From assembly GCF_934424005.1 (NCBI RefSeq), contig NZ_CAKRXI010000028.1:1-43793 (forward strand): DNA of 43,793 nt. The letters are read 5' to 3'. Source of the DNA: an uncultured Blautia sp. (GTDB lineage: Bacteria > Bacillota > Clostridia > Lachnospirales > Lachnospiraceae). How positions within the stretch are numbered: position 1 is the first letter of the stretch; each line of letters begins with the position of its first letter. The notes beneath the pieces are model-generated. The model made no database searches, was not told the origin of the DNA, and worked only from the letters and a program-made list of their open reading frames with translations. A program made the position numbers and the translations under genes. Shown here in pieces: positions 16,518-24,352 of the stretch.

Positions 16518-17534
16518 TTAGTCTTCGTATCCGTTCGGATTCTTCTGCTGGAAATTCCAGGAATCTGCACACATATCTTTGATATCGTACTCTGCTTCCC
16601 AGCCAAGTTCTTTCTTTGCTTTGGTCGCATCAGAATAACATGTCGCAACATCACCTGCACGACGTGGTTTGATAGAGTAAGGAATTTTGATCCCTGTCGC
16701 AGCTTCAAAATTCTTAACGATGTCAAGGACGCTGTATCCTTTGCCTGTTCCCAGATTGTAAATACTGAGTCCGGAATTATCTTCCAGTTTCTTAACTGCT
16801 TTTACATGGCCCTTTGCAAGGTCAACTACATGAATGTAATCTCTCACTCCGGTTCCATCCGGTGTATCATAATCATTACCAAATACCCCAAGCTCTTTCA
16901 GCTTACCAACTGCAACCTGTGTAATATATGGCATCAGGTTGTTCGGAATACCATTCGGATTCTCACCGATAAGGCCACTCTTATGAGCACCTATCGGATT
17001 GAAGTAACGAAGAAGTACTACATTCCATTCCGGATCTGCTTTCTGGATATCTGTAAGAATCTGTTCCAGCATGGATTTGGTCCAGCCATAAGGATTGGTG
17101 CACTGTCCTTTCGGGCATTCTTCTGTGATCGGAATGATTGCCGGATCGCCATATACAGTTGCCGAAGAGGAGAAAATAATATTTTTGACACCGTGTTTTC
17201 TCATCACATCTACAAGAGTAAGTGTACCAGCAATATTGTTCTCATAATATTCCCAAGGTTTTACAACAGACTCTCCGACTGCTTTCAATCCTGCAAAATG
17301 TATACAGGAATCAATGTCTTCCTTTTCAAAAACTTCATTCAGTCCTTCACGATCAAGAATATCTTTTTTATAAAACTTCACCGGCTTACCTGTGATCTTT
17401 TCTACTCGTTCCAGGCTTTTTTCACTGGAGTTGCTTAAATTATCCAGAACAACCACATCATATCCTGCATTCTGCAGCTCTACCACTGTGTGACTTCCAA
17501 TAAAACCTGCTCCACCTGTTACTAAAATTGCCAT
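16518..17534 (-). CDS. galE: UDP-glucose/UDP-GlcNAc 4-epimerase
   Basis: GalE interconverts UDP-glucose and UDP-galactose, and some members also use the N-acetylhexosamine forms. The 338-residue SDR protein has the NAD loop GGAGFIGSH (7-15), SSSATVYG (122-129) and the catalytic Tyr149-xxx-Lys153 pair in [12 protein letters not shown]. It also has the C-terminal [12 protein letters not shown] and [13 protein letters not shown] motifs of true GalE. GGAGGAG precedes the ATG. It is adjacent to the sugar transporter and near the kinase/nucleotidyltransferase pair, so UDP-HexNAc is a plausible substrate here. Specificity cannot be read from the motifs. Confidence 0.93.
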   Translation of the reverse strand: MAILVTGGAGFIGSHTVVELQNAGYDVVVLDNLSNSSEKSLERVEKITGKPVKFYKKDILDREGLNEVFEKEDIDSCIHFAGLKAVGESVVKPWEYYENNIAGTLTLVDVMRKHGVKNIIFSSSATVYGDPAIIPITEECPKGQCTNPYGWTKSMLEQILTDIQKADPEWNVVLLRYFNPIGAHKSGLIGENPNGIPNNLMPYITQVAVGKLKELGVFGNDYDTPDGTGVRDYIHVVDLAKGHVKAVKKLEDNSGLSIYNLGTGKGYSVLDIVKNFEAATGIKIPYSIKPRRAGDVATCYSDATKAKKELGWEAEYDIKDMCADSWNFQQKNPNGYED

Positions 17535-17583
17535 GATTTATCTCCTCCTGACGTTTGCTTTAGTTCTGCTTTATTTCGATGTC

Positions 17584-17612
17584 ATTGTATCACCATTCTT
17601 TTTTTTTCACAA
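17584..17612 (-). promoter_or_regulatory. Promoter of galE
   Basis: On the minus strand, TTGTGA (17607-17612) and TACAAT (17584-17589) are 17 bp apart, with an A-tract in the spacer. It lies about 50 bp before the galE start codon and 15 bp from the 17-bp direct repeats. Confidence 0.6.
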
Positions 17613-17627
17613 TATATTCCAGAAGTA

Positions 17628-17665
17628 TCCCTCAGATTTTACTAAAACTCCCTCAGATTTTACTA
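17628..17665. repeat. Two 17-bp direct repeats, 4 bp apart, upstream of galE
   Basis: TCCCTCAGATTTTACTA occurs exactly at 17628-17644 and again at 17649-17665, a period of 21 bp (two helical turns). A tandem 17-bp half-site with a 4-bp spacer is the geometry of AraC-type activator sites. The pair is next to the galE promoter -35 and about 165 bp from the transporter promoter. The regulator is not proven. Confidence 0.7.
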
Positions 17666-17752
17666 TTACCAGAATATTTATGAGGATTTTATTTATCCCA
17701 TATACCCGAACTTCTGCATTCTTGTGTTTGTGCAATCTGTCATTCCATATTC

Positions 17753-17792
17753 TTATGCAATATATATCATATTTTTATGCAATATATATCAT
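17753..17792. repeat. Two 18-bp direct repeats with TGCA core, period 22 bp
   Basis: TTATGCAATATATATCAT occurs exactly at 17753-17770 and 17775-17792. A weaker third copy of the core, TGCAATCTGTCAT, is at 17731-17743. The array ends 37 bp before the -35 of the transporter promoter. The rest of the 404-bp gap between galE and the transporter (17535-17938) holds the two promoters, the other repeat pair and a short leader. I see no gene in it. Confidence 0.7.
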
Positions 17793-17829
17793 TTTTTTTG
17801 TGATTTTGAACCTTTTTTATACATTTTTA

Positions 17830-17858
17830 TTGACACTGTCTGGTATAAACGATATAAT
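17830..17858 (+). promoter_or_regulatory. Perfect consensus promoter of the sugar ABC transporter operon
   Basis: TTGACA (17830-17835) and TATAAT (17853-17858) are separated by 17 bp, a full consensus match. Such a strong promoter usually needs a repressor or leader control if the operon is sugar-inducible, which fits the inverted repeats just downstream. Confidence 0.85.
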
Positions 17859-17870
17859 CAACCTAAATTC

Positions 17871-17912
17871 TTCGTGATAAGCACGAAACTAAACTGACGT
17901 TTCTGTCAGTTT
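17871..17912 (+). promoter_or_regulatory. Tandem inverted repeats in the transporter leader
   Basis: TTCGTG-ATAAG-CACGAA (17871-17887) lies just after the predicted start point, followed by AAACTGAC-GTTTCT-GTCAGTTT (17891-17912). Both stems are perfect. They could be an operator near +1 plus a second operator, or two RNA hairpins upstream of the AGGGAGG ribosome binding site. Confidence 0.55.
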
Positions 17913-17938
17913 CACCAAACAAAAGGGAGGACTTATCT

Positions 17939-19177
17939 ATGAAACGTAAAATCGCATTAGCTATGGTACTGGCAATGACCGCATCAATGGCTCAGCCTGT
18001 TCTTGCAGCAGACAGCAAGACTACTCTGGATGTTATCATCAGTCAGTATGGTACTCAGACTCAGACCTGGTGGACTCAGTTTGAGAAAGATTTTGAAGCA
18101 GAGAATCCTGATATCGATCTGAATGTGGAAATTGTTTCCTGGAACGATATTTATACAAAAGTAAATACACTCGTTGCAAACAACAATGCACCTGATATTC
18201 TGAACATCGACGTTCTTGCAGATTATGTGGCTGATGATCTGCTGATGCCTGCTACAGAATATGCTTCTGAAGATCTCCAGTCAAAATTCTTCCCGGCATT
18301 CTGGGAGGCAAGCACAATCGATGATACTGTATACGCATTACCGATCCTGGCATCCTGCCGTGCTCTCTTCTATAATAAAGATATCCTTGATGAAGCAGGA
18401 GCTTCCGTTCCTACTACATGGGCTGAAATCCAGGAAGCAGCACAGAAGATCAAAGATAAATTCGGTGATGACGTTTATCCATGGGGTATTGATATGACAA
18501 CTGACGAAGGTCAGGCTGCATTCTCCTATTATACATGGAACAATGGTGGTGGATTTGTAGACGAAAACGGTGACTGGGCTCTGAACAGTGACAAGAACGT
18601 TGAAGCTCTTAACTTTGCAATCGGTCTTGTAAACGACGGATATACAAACTCTGACCCGGCTAACGAAACACGTTATGATCTTCAGGATATGTTCGGTGCA
18701 GGAAAAGTTGCTATGATGATCGGACCAAACAACATTCCTACTTATCTTTCTGACGGCGGATATGACATCAACTACGATGTAACTACTATCCCGGCTAACG
18801 AAGGATGTGACTCTGTTGCAATGGGTGTTTGTGACCGTCTCGAGGTATTCAAAGATGACTCTGCAGAAGATCAGGAGGCTCGTACAGCTGCCATCAGTAA
18901 ATTCTTCGACTTCTTCTATGATGACGAACGTTACGCTGATTACATGGTATTCGAAGGATTCCTTCCTACTACTCAGACAGCAGCAGACCTTCTTGCAAAA
19001 GATGATGATACATTCGCATCCTGGATCGATATCCTGCAGAACTGCAACTTCTACCCGGCAACAAAGACAGAATGGGCAGATGTTAAACAGGGCGTAATCG
19101 AAGTTGAACAGAACGCACTTCTCGGTGATGACGTTCAGACACTTCTGGATGACCTTCAGGCTGATATTGCCGGCTGA
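17939..19177 (+). CDS. Sugar ABC transporter substrate-binding protein (no lipobox)
   Basis: The 412-residue protein is a family 1 extracellular solute-binding protein for sugars. It has a signal peptide (positively charged MKRK, hydrophobic core, AxA-type end near residues 22-24), then a binding-protein fold with typical SYYTWNNGG, DLQDMFGAGKVAMMIGP and FLPTT segments. Unlike most Firmicute binding proteins, the signal region contains no cysteine, so it cannot be a classical lipoprotein. GGGAGG lies ahead of the ATG. It is the first gene of the operon with two permeases. A hairpin after the gene (19206-19234) likely raises its expression over the permeases. The sugar is unknown. Confidence 0.9.
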   Translation: MKRKIALAMVLAMTASMAQPVLAADSKTTLDVIISQYGTQTQTWWTQFEKDFEAENPDIDLNVEIVSWNDIYTKVNTLVANNNAPDILNIDVLADYVADDLLMPATEYASEDLQSKFFPAFWEASTIDDTVYALPILASCRALFYNKDILDEAGASVPTTWAEIQEAAQKIKDKFGDDVYPWGIDMTTDEGQAAFSYYTWNNGGGFVDENGDWALNSDKNVEALNFAIGLVNDGYTNSDPANETRYDLQDMFGAGKVAMMIGPNNIPTYLSDGGYDINYDVTTIPANEGCDSVAMGVCDRLEVFKDDSAEDQEARTAAISKFFDFFYDDERYADYMVFEGFLPTTQTAADLLAKDDDTFASWIDILQNCNFYPATKTEWADVKQGVIEVEQNALLGDDVQTLLDDLQADIAG

Positions 19178-19205
19178 TCATCTCACAATTAAATGTAACT
19201 TTACC

Positions 19206-19281
19206 GGGAGCCGGAACATTAGTGACCGGCTCCCTCTTCTTTTGAAAATTTCTGTTAAAAACTTCTCAGGAAGTTTTTAAC
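19206..19281 (+). terminator. Two hairpins between binding protein and permease genes
   Basis: GGGAGCCGG (19206-19214) pairs with CCGGCTCCC (19226-19234), followed by TCTTCTTTTG. This is a likely partial terminator of the type that gives extra binding-protein transcript. A second, perfect 12-bp inverted repeat follows: GTTAAAAACTTC (19254-19265), loop TCAG, GAAGTTTTTAAC (19270-19281). It ends 21 bp before the permease start and lacks a T tail. It may block 3' decay or be a binding site. Confidence 0.65.
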
Positions 19282-19302
19282 AAATGATTTGGTGGTGTTA
19301 TT

Positions 19303-20190
19303 ATGAAAAAAAAGAAACCTCTGGCTGCTGTGGAGCCCTATCTGTGGCTGCTCCCAAGTATCCTTCTTATGACAATCTTCATACTCTTTCCAATCTTTGA
19401 AGTATTTCGTACTTCAATGAGCGAAGTGAGTAAGGCCGGACTTGTAAAAGGCTTCTGTGGATTTGACAACTTTGCAAAAGTCCTCAGAGGTTCTACCTTT
19501 AAACTGGTTCTCAAAAATACACTTGTATGGACCATTGCCGTTGTTGTGATCTCTACTGTGTTTGGTTTTATCCTTGCACTTGTACTGAACAACAAATTCC
19601 GTTTCCGTAAAGCCGTTCGTGCGATCGTTGTATTTCCATGGGCTACTTCCCTGATCATTCAGGCAGGTGTCTGGAAATTCATCATCGATAAAGATTACGG
19701 TGCACTGAATACACTTTTAATGAAAATCGGTCTGATCTCCAGCCCGGTAAACTGGACCCCTACCCCTGGTGCATATTTTGCATGGGAAATTTTTGTAGGT
19801 ATCTTCGTTACCGTGCCATTCGTTACCTTCTGTGTACTTTCCGGTCTGCAGAGCATTGATAACTCTTATTATGAAGCTGCAACTGTTGATGGGGCAAATT
19901 ACTGGCAAAAACTGTTTAAGATCACACTTCCGCTGGTAAAATCTTCTCTGACTGTAAGTACTGTGTTGAATATTATTTATGTATTCAACTCCTTCCCAAT
20001 TATCTGGACCATTACCAAGGGTGATCCGGCAAGCCGTACCGATACCCTTGTTACATACCTTTATAAACTTGCCTTCTACAAAGGCAAATCCGGTGAAGCA
20101 GCTGCAGTCTCTGTGATTGGTTTCCTGATCCTGTGTATTTGTGCTTCTGTTTATATGGTACTTTCACTGAGAAAGGAGGATGAAGACTAA
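19303..20190 (+). CDS. Sugar ABC transporter permease (MalF/MsmF type)
   Basis: The 295-residue membrane protein has about six transmembrane segments and the EAA loop EAATVDGANYWQKLFKITLP (about 191-210), which docks onto the ATPase. The first segments (LWLLPSILLMTIFILFPIFEVFRTS) match the MalF/UgpA/MsmF class. GGTGG lies a short distance before the ATG as a weak ribosome binding site. Its stop codon overlaps the next start by one base (TAATG). No ATPase gene follows, so the transporter probably uses a shared MsmX/MsmK-type ATPase encoded elsewhere. Confidence 0.93.
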   Translation: MKKKKPLAAVEPYLWLLPSILLMTIFILFPIFEVFRTSMSEVSKAGLVKGFCGFDNFAKVLRGSTFKLVLKNTLVWTIAVVVISTVFGFILALVLNNKFRFRKAVRAIVVFPWATSLIIQAGVWKFIIDKDYGALNTLLMKIGLISSPVNWTPTPGAYFAWEIFVGIFVTVPFVTFCVLSGLQSIDNSYYEAATVDGANYWQKLFKITLPLVKSSLTVSTVLNIIYVFNSFPIIWTITKGDPASRTDTLVTYLYKLAFYKGKSGEAAAVSVIGFLILCICASVYMVLSLRKEDED

Positions 20191-21035
20191 TGAAAAAAAC
20201 GCGTGACACCAAAAGCATACTCCTTCGAGTTCTTCTTTATCTTTTTGTAATTCTGGTGGTATTGGTTACGTTGTATCCATATTTTGTTATGTTCACAACA
20301 GCAGCCAAAAGCCGTGCAGAAATTTATTCCACCGACGGAACGCTCCTGCCGATCCACTGGTTGTGGCAGAATTTCAAAGACATCTGGACTCTGGCTCCGC
20401 TTTCGAGGTACTTTATCAACTCCCTGATCGTTGCAGGTGGTTCCACTCTGATTGCAATCGTTTGTGGTATCCCGGCAGCCTATGCACTTGCACGAATGAA
20501 ATTCAAGGGTAAAAAAATCTTCCTGGGCATTGTCATTATTTCTCAGATGTTTGCACCGGTTGTCCTTCTGGTAGGTATCTACAAAATCATGTCCACTTTT
20601 GGCATGACAGACAGTCTCGTAGGACTGGTATTTATCAATGCAGCATTTAACCAGGCATTTGCAATCTGGCTGCTGCGCGGTACCTTTATCTCCATTTCTC
20701 CTGAAATGGAACAGGCAGCTACCGTAGACGGCTGCGGAAAGGTTTCTGCACTGATCCGTATCCTTCTTCCTGTAGCAGCACCTGGTATCGTTACTGCCCT
20801 GATTTTCGTATTCATCAACGCCTGGAACGAATATACCGTTGCTCTGACACTGATTTCTACAGATGTCCTGAAGCCTCTGACAGTCGGTATTACAATCTTC
20901 AATGGATACAATATGGTGGAATGGCAGTATCTGTTTGCATCTTCTCTGTTTGCAACAGTACCAGTTGTTATTCTTTTTGTCGCAATCGAGAAACACCTTG
21001 TCGGTGGTCTAACTTCCGGTGGTGTTAAAGGCTGA
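20190..21035 (+). CDS. Sugar ABC transporter permease (MalG/MsmG type)
   Basis: The 281-residue inner-membrane permease has about six segments and the EAA loop EQAATVDGCGKVSALIRILLP (about 172-192). The MalG-class end reads VAIEKHLVGGLTSGGVKG. Translation is coupled to the first permease through the overlapping TAATG, with AAGGAGG inside the end of that gene. Transcription ends at the strong terminator 21046-21086. The two permeases form the heterodimeric channel for the binding protein at 17939-19177. Confidence 0.94.
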   Translation: MKKTRDTKSILLRVLLYLFVILVVLVTLYPYFVMFTTAAKSRAEIYSTDGTLLPIHWLWQNFKDIWTLAPLSRYFINSLIVAGGSTLIAIVCGIPAAYALARMKFKGKKIFLGIVIISQMFAPVVLLVGIYKIMSTFGMTDSLVGLVFINAAFNQAFAIWLLRGTFISISPEMEQAATVDGCGKVSALIRILLPVAAPGIVTALIFVFINAWNEYTVALTLISTDVLKPLTVGITIFNGYNMVEWQYLFASSLFATVPVVILFVAIEKHLVGGLTSGGVKG

Positions 21036-21045
21036 TACGCACAAC

Positions 21046-21086
21046 AAAAAAGCTTCGGAGCTGTTCAAAAGTTCCGAAGCTTTTTT
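21046..21086. terminator. Bidirectional terminator between the transporter and kinase operons
   Basis: AAAAAAGCTTCGGA pairs with TCCGAAGCTTTTTT around an 11-14 nt loop. The flanking A and T runs allow it to end the plus-strand transporter operon and the minus-strand kinase operon. Confidence 0.9.
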
Positions 21087-21104
21087 ATTGGATCATATTT
21101 AATA

Positions 21105-22208
21105 TTATTTATATTTCTGAATGATTGCATTCATCTGCGGCAGTTTTTCCTGCATATCTTCAACAAGAGTAAGCTGTGTCCTGCAGCGGTCAAGGTTGTG
21201 CCCCTCACGATGAATATGGAAATAATGATCACCTTCCAGATGATCAGTCAGGAAACGGATTCCATTCTCAAATGTCATAAGAATCGCCCCCATCGGCAGC
21301 ATGTCGATTTCTAAATCGGTCAGTGCTCCTCCACATCCTTCAATAAATCCCTTCGCATATACATCAAAAAGATGAAGGTCACAGGATACCTTTGAAAGAT
21401 CCTGCTCATCTTCCAGCGCAGTACTTGCTCCAAAACGGATAGAATCGCCAAAATCATTTGCAGTAAGACCAGGCATAACCGTATCCAGGTCGATGACACA
21501 GATTGCTTTTCCTGTCTCATCGTCAATCATGATATTATTCAGTTTCGTATCATTATGTGTAACTCGAAGAGGAAGTCTTCCATCCAGCTGCAGATCATAC
21601 AGTGCATGTGTCAGTTCTTCTCTCTCGAGGATAAAATGGATTTCTTTCTGAACAGAGGCAGCTCTTCCACAGACATCTTCTGCAACTGCCTTTTTGAACT
21701 TTTCAAGTCGATCCGGTGTATTGTGAAAATCCTTGATCGTCTCATGCAGAGTCTCTGCCGGATAATCCGCAAGGAGTCTCTGGAAATGTCCAAAAGCGAC
21801 TGCACTCTGATAGAAATCATTATCATCCTTCACTGCATCATAGCAGGTCGCACCTTCTATAAAGAGATATACTCTCCAGTATTCTCCTGTAGAATCTACA
21901 AAATACGGAAGGCCATCATTACTTTTTACCAGAGTAAGCGTCTCTCTCTCCGGATCTCCGCCATTCTCGATGATCTTTTTACGAAGCCATGCAGTAACGC
22001 CGCTGACATTCTCCATCAGTTCTACCGGTTTCTTAAAAATACTCTTACTCATTCTCTGCAGAATATAACGTTTTGTTCCCTGTGGTGTCTCGTAGGTCAG
22101 TCTGTATGTATCATTAATATGTCCACTTCCATATCGGATACATTCTTTCAGTTCACCCGGCAGTTTAAATCCATCAATTGCTTCGTGCACTTTATTACTG
22201 GTCTCCAC
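21105..22208 (-). CDS. N-acetylhexosamine 1-kinase (NahK-like), APH-fold
   Basis: The 367-residue cytoplasmic kinase has the aminoglycoside-phosphotransferase fold: YGSGHINDTYRL near the N-terminus, RYILQRM, the catalytic-loop motif THNDTKLNNI (about 217-226), the metal site VIDLDTVMPG and then DFGDSIRFGASTALEDE. The last stretches, compared from memory with Bifidobacterium NahK (LnpB), agree closely, so C1 phosphorylation of GlcNAc/GalNAc is the best call. A related hexosamine or hexose is possible. It starts with GTG, directly after the nucleotidyltransferase stop codon, with GGGAGG upstream. Automated pipelines may label it aminoglycoside or choline kinase. Confidence 0.78.
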   Translation of the reverse strand: METSNKVHEAIDGFKLPGELKECIRYGSGHINDTYRLTYETPQGTKRYILQRMSKSIFKKPVELMENVSGVTAWLRKKIIENGGDPERETLTLVKSNDGLPYFVDSTGEYWRVYLFIEGATCYDAVKDDNDFYQSAVAFGHFQRLLADYPAETLHETIKDFHNTPDRLEKFKKAVAEDVCGRAASVQKEIHFILEREELTHALYDLQLDGRLPLRVTHNDTKLNNIMIDDETGKAICVIDLDTVMPGLTANDFGDSIRFGASTALEDEQDLSKVSCDLHLFDVYAKGFIEGCGGALTDLEIDMLPMGAILMTFENGIRFLTDHLEGDHYFHIHREGHNLDRCRTQLTLVEDMQEKLPQMNAIIQKYK

Positions 22209-23138
22209 TTATGCTTCCTCCCACAGTTTCTGCGGATACAGACCCTGATCTTTCAGATTCTGAATTGCAGTCATTACCATTGGTTTATCTTCTTTGTAAG
22301 TAACTCCATACCATTTATCTTCGGATTTAAGAACCTTAACAGTAGCTTTCTTTTCCTGAAGAAGTTCATCCACAACAAACGGAAGGAAGTATTCACCTTT
22401 CATCGGGTTATTCTTGATCGCATCATCCAGGAATGCTGTGAAGCGCTCTTTTAATTCCTTAAGGATGCTGTTCGAAAATCCCCACATATTCATGGAAACA
22501 ATACTGCCTTCCGGAAGCATTGTCCAAGTTTTTCCATCGTCTTCTGTATATGCCGTACCTCCATCATGTTTCTCGATATGAGTACGCTCATTGATCTTGA
22601 TCAGATGACCTTCCTCATCTGTCACGCATACCCCTCTGGCAACATGACCATTCTCTGTCAGAGTATTTTCCAGGCGATATCCAACCATCATATAATGGTA
22701 AACATCTTCTTTTTCCTGCTCAGAAGTCAGGAAATCATATGCCATCTTAAATGCATGTACTCCATAATAGTCATCTGCATTGATAACAGCAAATGGTCCG
22801 TCAATCTCATCAATACAGCTCAAGACGGCATGACCGGTTCCCCATGGTTTCACCCGGCCTTCCGGAACAGTATAGCCTTCCGGAAGATTATCAAGTTCCT
22901 GGAACACATATGCAACTTCGATCTGCTTACTCAGACGGTCTCCGATTGCTTCACGGAATGCCTGTTCATTTTCTTTCTTTATGATAAATACAACTTTTTC
23001 AAATCCAGCTCTCACTGCATCATAAATAGAAAAATCCATAATGATATGACCTTCTTTATCGATCGGATCGATCTGTTTCAGTCCACCGTAACGGCTTCCC
23101 ATTCCCGCAGCCATAACTACTAAAACTGGTTTCTTCAT
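22209..23138 (-). CDS. Sugar-1-phosphate nucleotidyltransferase family protein
   Basis: The protein of about 309 residues starts MKKPVLVVMAAGMGSRYGG and has the nucleotidyltransferase P-loop GMGSRYGGLKQ (12-22), the metal-binding INADDYYG segment and the SMNMWGF motif. The fold is that of RfbA/GlmU-type enzymes, which couple NTP to a sugar 1-phosphate. The start at 23138 has AGGAGGG seven bases upstream; a longer reading to 23168 has no such site. It is directly coupled to the kinase, so its substrate is probably the sugar 1-phosphate that kinase makes, with UTP as the likely donor. It is not of the GalT or UGP type used in bifidobacteria. Confidence 0.8.
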   Translation of the reverse strand: MKKPVLVVMAAGMGSRYGGLKQIDPIDKEGHIIMDFSIYDAVRAGFEKVVFIIKKENEQAFREAIGDRLSKQIEVAYVFQELDNLPEGYTVPEGRVKPWGTGHAVLSCIDEIDGPFAVINADDYYGVHAFKMAYDFLTSEQEKEDVYHYMMVGYRLENTLTENGHVARGVCVTDEEGHLIKINERTHIEKHDGGTAYTEDDGKTWTMLPEGSIVSMNMWGFSNSILKELKERFTAFLDDAIKNNPMKGEYFLPFVVDELLQEKKATVKVLKSEDKWYGVTYKEDKPMVMTAIQNLKDQGLYPQKLWEEA

Positions 23139-23172
23139 CAATTTTCCCTCCTGTTTCTTCATACTCATTTAA

Positions 23173-23201
23173 ATCGTACAACAGAATTTCAGATATGACA
23201 A
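23173..23201 (-). promoter_or_regulatory. Promoter of the nucleotidyltransferase-kinase operon
   Basis: On the minus strand, TTGTCA (23196-23201) and TACGAT (23173-23178) are 17 bp apart, about 35 bp before the start codon. The -10 is weak, which fits activator control. Confidence 0.6.
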
Positions 23202-23250
23202 TAAATAATTTTATTTCCCATACCATATTACCTTTTTTTCATTTTTAGTA

Positions 23251-23279
23251 TTTGCACAAAAAAATTATATTTTTGCACA
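23251..23279. repeat. Direct repeat TTTGCACA, period 21 bp, in the araC/nucleotidyltransferase gap
   Basis: TTTGCACA occurs at 23251-23258 and 23272-23279 with AT-rich flanks that also align. The 21-bp period puts both copies on one DNA face. The TGCA core resembles the repeats at 17753-17792. The 241-bp gap also holds the leftward promoter and a GTG-start ribosome binding site for araC. Confidence 0.6.
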
Positions 23280-23379
23280 TTATCAATAATGATTTGACTA
23301 TTTATCACAAATTCATTAGTATAATATTTACAAACAATATTATAAATGACGAATATCATCTGACCAAGGAGGTTATCCC

Positions 23380-24285
23380 GTGGCATATCAGAGCATTCAA
23401 CTGGATCAGGAACTATTTATATCAGATATTTATACAATTCATTACTACGAATACAGAAATGATTTTCATTTCGATGGTGAACGTCATGATTTCTGGGAAT
23501 TTCAATGTGTAGATAAAGGTGCTGCTGAAGTTATCACAGACAATGGTACCTATACTCTTACACGCAGTCAGGTCATCTTCCATCGTCCAAATGAATTTCA
23601 TACTTTGAAAGCAAATGGCAAAACTGCACCAAATATCATTGTAATCTCTTTTGCGTGTGATTCCCCGTGTATGAAATTTTTTGAAAATAAAATACTCGAA
23701 TTTTCCGATACCGAACGAAGTATTCTGGGACGCATTATTGCGGAAGCAAGAAACTGTTTGGCTTCTCCCCTGGATAATCCATATCTTGAAAAAATGGTCA
23801 AAAAAAGTACCGTCCCTTTTGGTTCTCAGAAACTTCTGACCCTGTACCTCGAAGAACTTCTGATCCACATGATCCGCAGATACACTATCGCACATTACTC
23901 TGCTTCCGCAGGGATTTATGATTCCTGTCAGACAAACTCTGAAACCTGCCGGAATATCATCCACTATCTCGGAGAACATGTGCGGCAGTCTCTGACGATT
24001 GAAGATATCTCCAAGGACAATATGATTGGACGTTCTCAGCTTCAAAAGCTTTTCCGTGAAGAATATCAGTGCGGAGTTATCGAATTCTTTTCCCGTATGA
24101 AGATTGACTTTGCCAAACAGCTGATTCGTGAAAATGATATGAACTTTACACAGATATCTGATTTCCTGGGATATTCTTCCATCCATTATTTTTCCAGACA
24201 GTTCAAAAAGCTGTCCGGCATGACACCAACAGAATACGCCACATCCATCAAGGCATTATCTGAACGTCCGCAATCTCAATCTTAA
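23380..24285 (+). CDS. AraC family transcriptional regulator with N-terminal cupin
   Basis: The 301-residue protein has an N-terminal sugar-binding cupin-like domain (about 20-110, with HDFWEFQCV and VIFHRPNEFH) and a C-terminal pair of helix-turn-helix motifs (about 200-295: LTIEDISKDNMIGRSQLQKL and ISDFLGYSSIHYFSRQFKKL). It starts with GTG, preceded by AAGGAGG seven bases upstream. It is divergent from the nucleotidyltransferase-kinase operon and upstream of nagB, so it is the likely activator of the island. No cofactor can be read from the sequence. Confidence 0.92.
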   Translation: MAYQSIQLDQELFISDIYTIHYYEYRNDFHFDGERHDFWEFQCVDKGAAEVITDNGTYTLTRSQVIFHRPNEFHTLKANGKTAPNIIVISFACDSPCMKFFENKILEFSDTERSILGRIIAEARNCLASPLDNPYLEKMVKKSTVPFGSQKLLTLYLEELLIHMIRRYTIAHYSASAGIYDSCQTNSETCRNIIHYLGEHVRQSLTIEDISKDNMIGRSQLQKLFREEYQCGVIEFFSRMKIDFAKQLIRENDMNFTQISDFLGYSSIHYFSRQFKKLSGMTPTEYATSIKALSERPQSQS

Positions 24286-24352
24286 ACATGACGAATACAA
24301 AAATATATATAATAAATGCACATGTCCACTAAACGGACAAGAAGGAGGAAAC

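Noticed and set aside
17533..17877. 114-codon open frame in the galE-transporter gap
   Set aside because: Hydrophobic low-complexity reading across AT-rich promoter DNA. It overlaps the promoters and repeats and has no ribosome binding site.
24289..24352. TGCACA motif and TGTCC/GGACA inverted repeat in the nagB leader
   Set aside because: A single TGCA copy without a phased partner and a 5-bp inverted repeat are too weak to call a regulator site.
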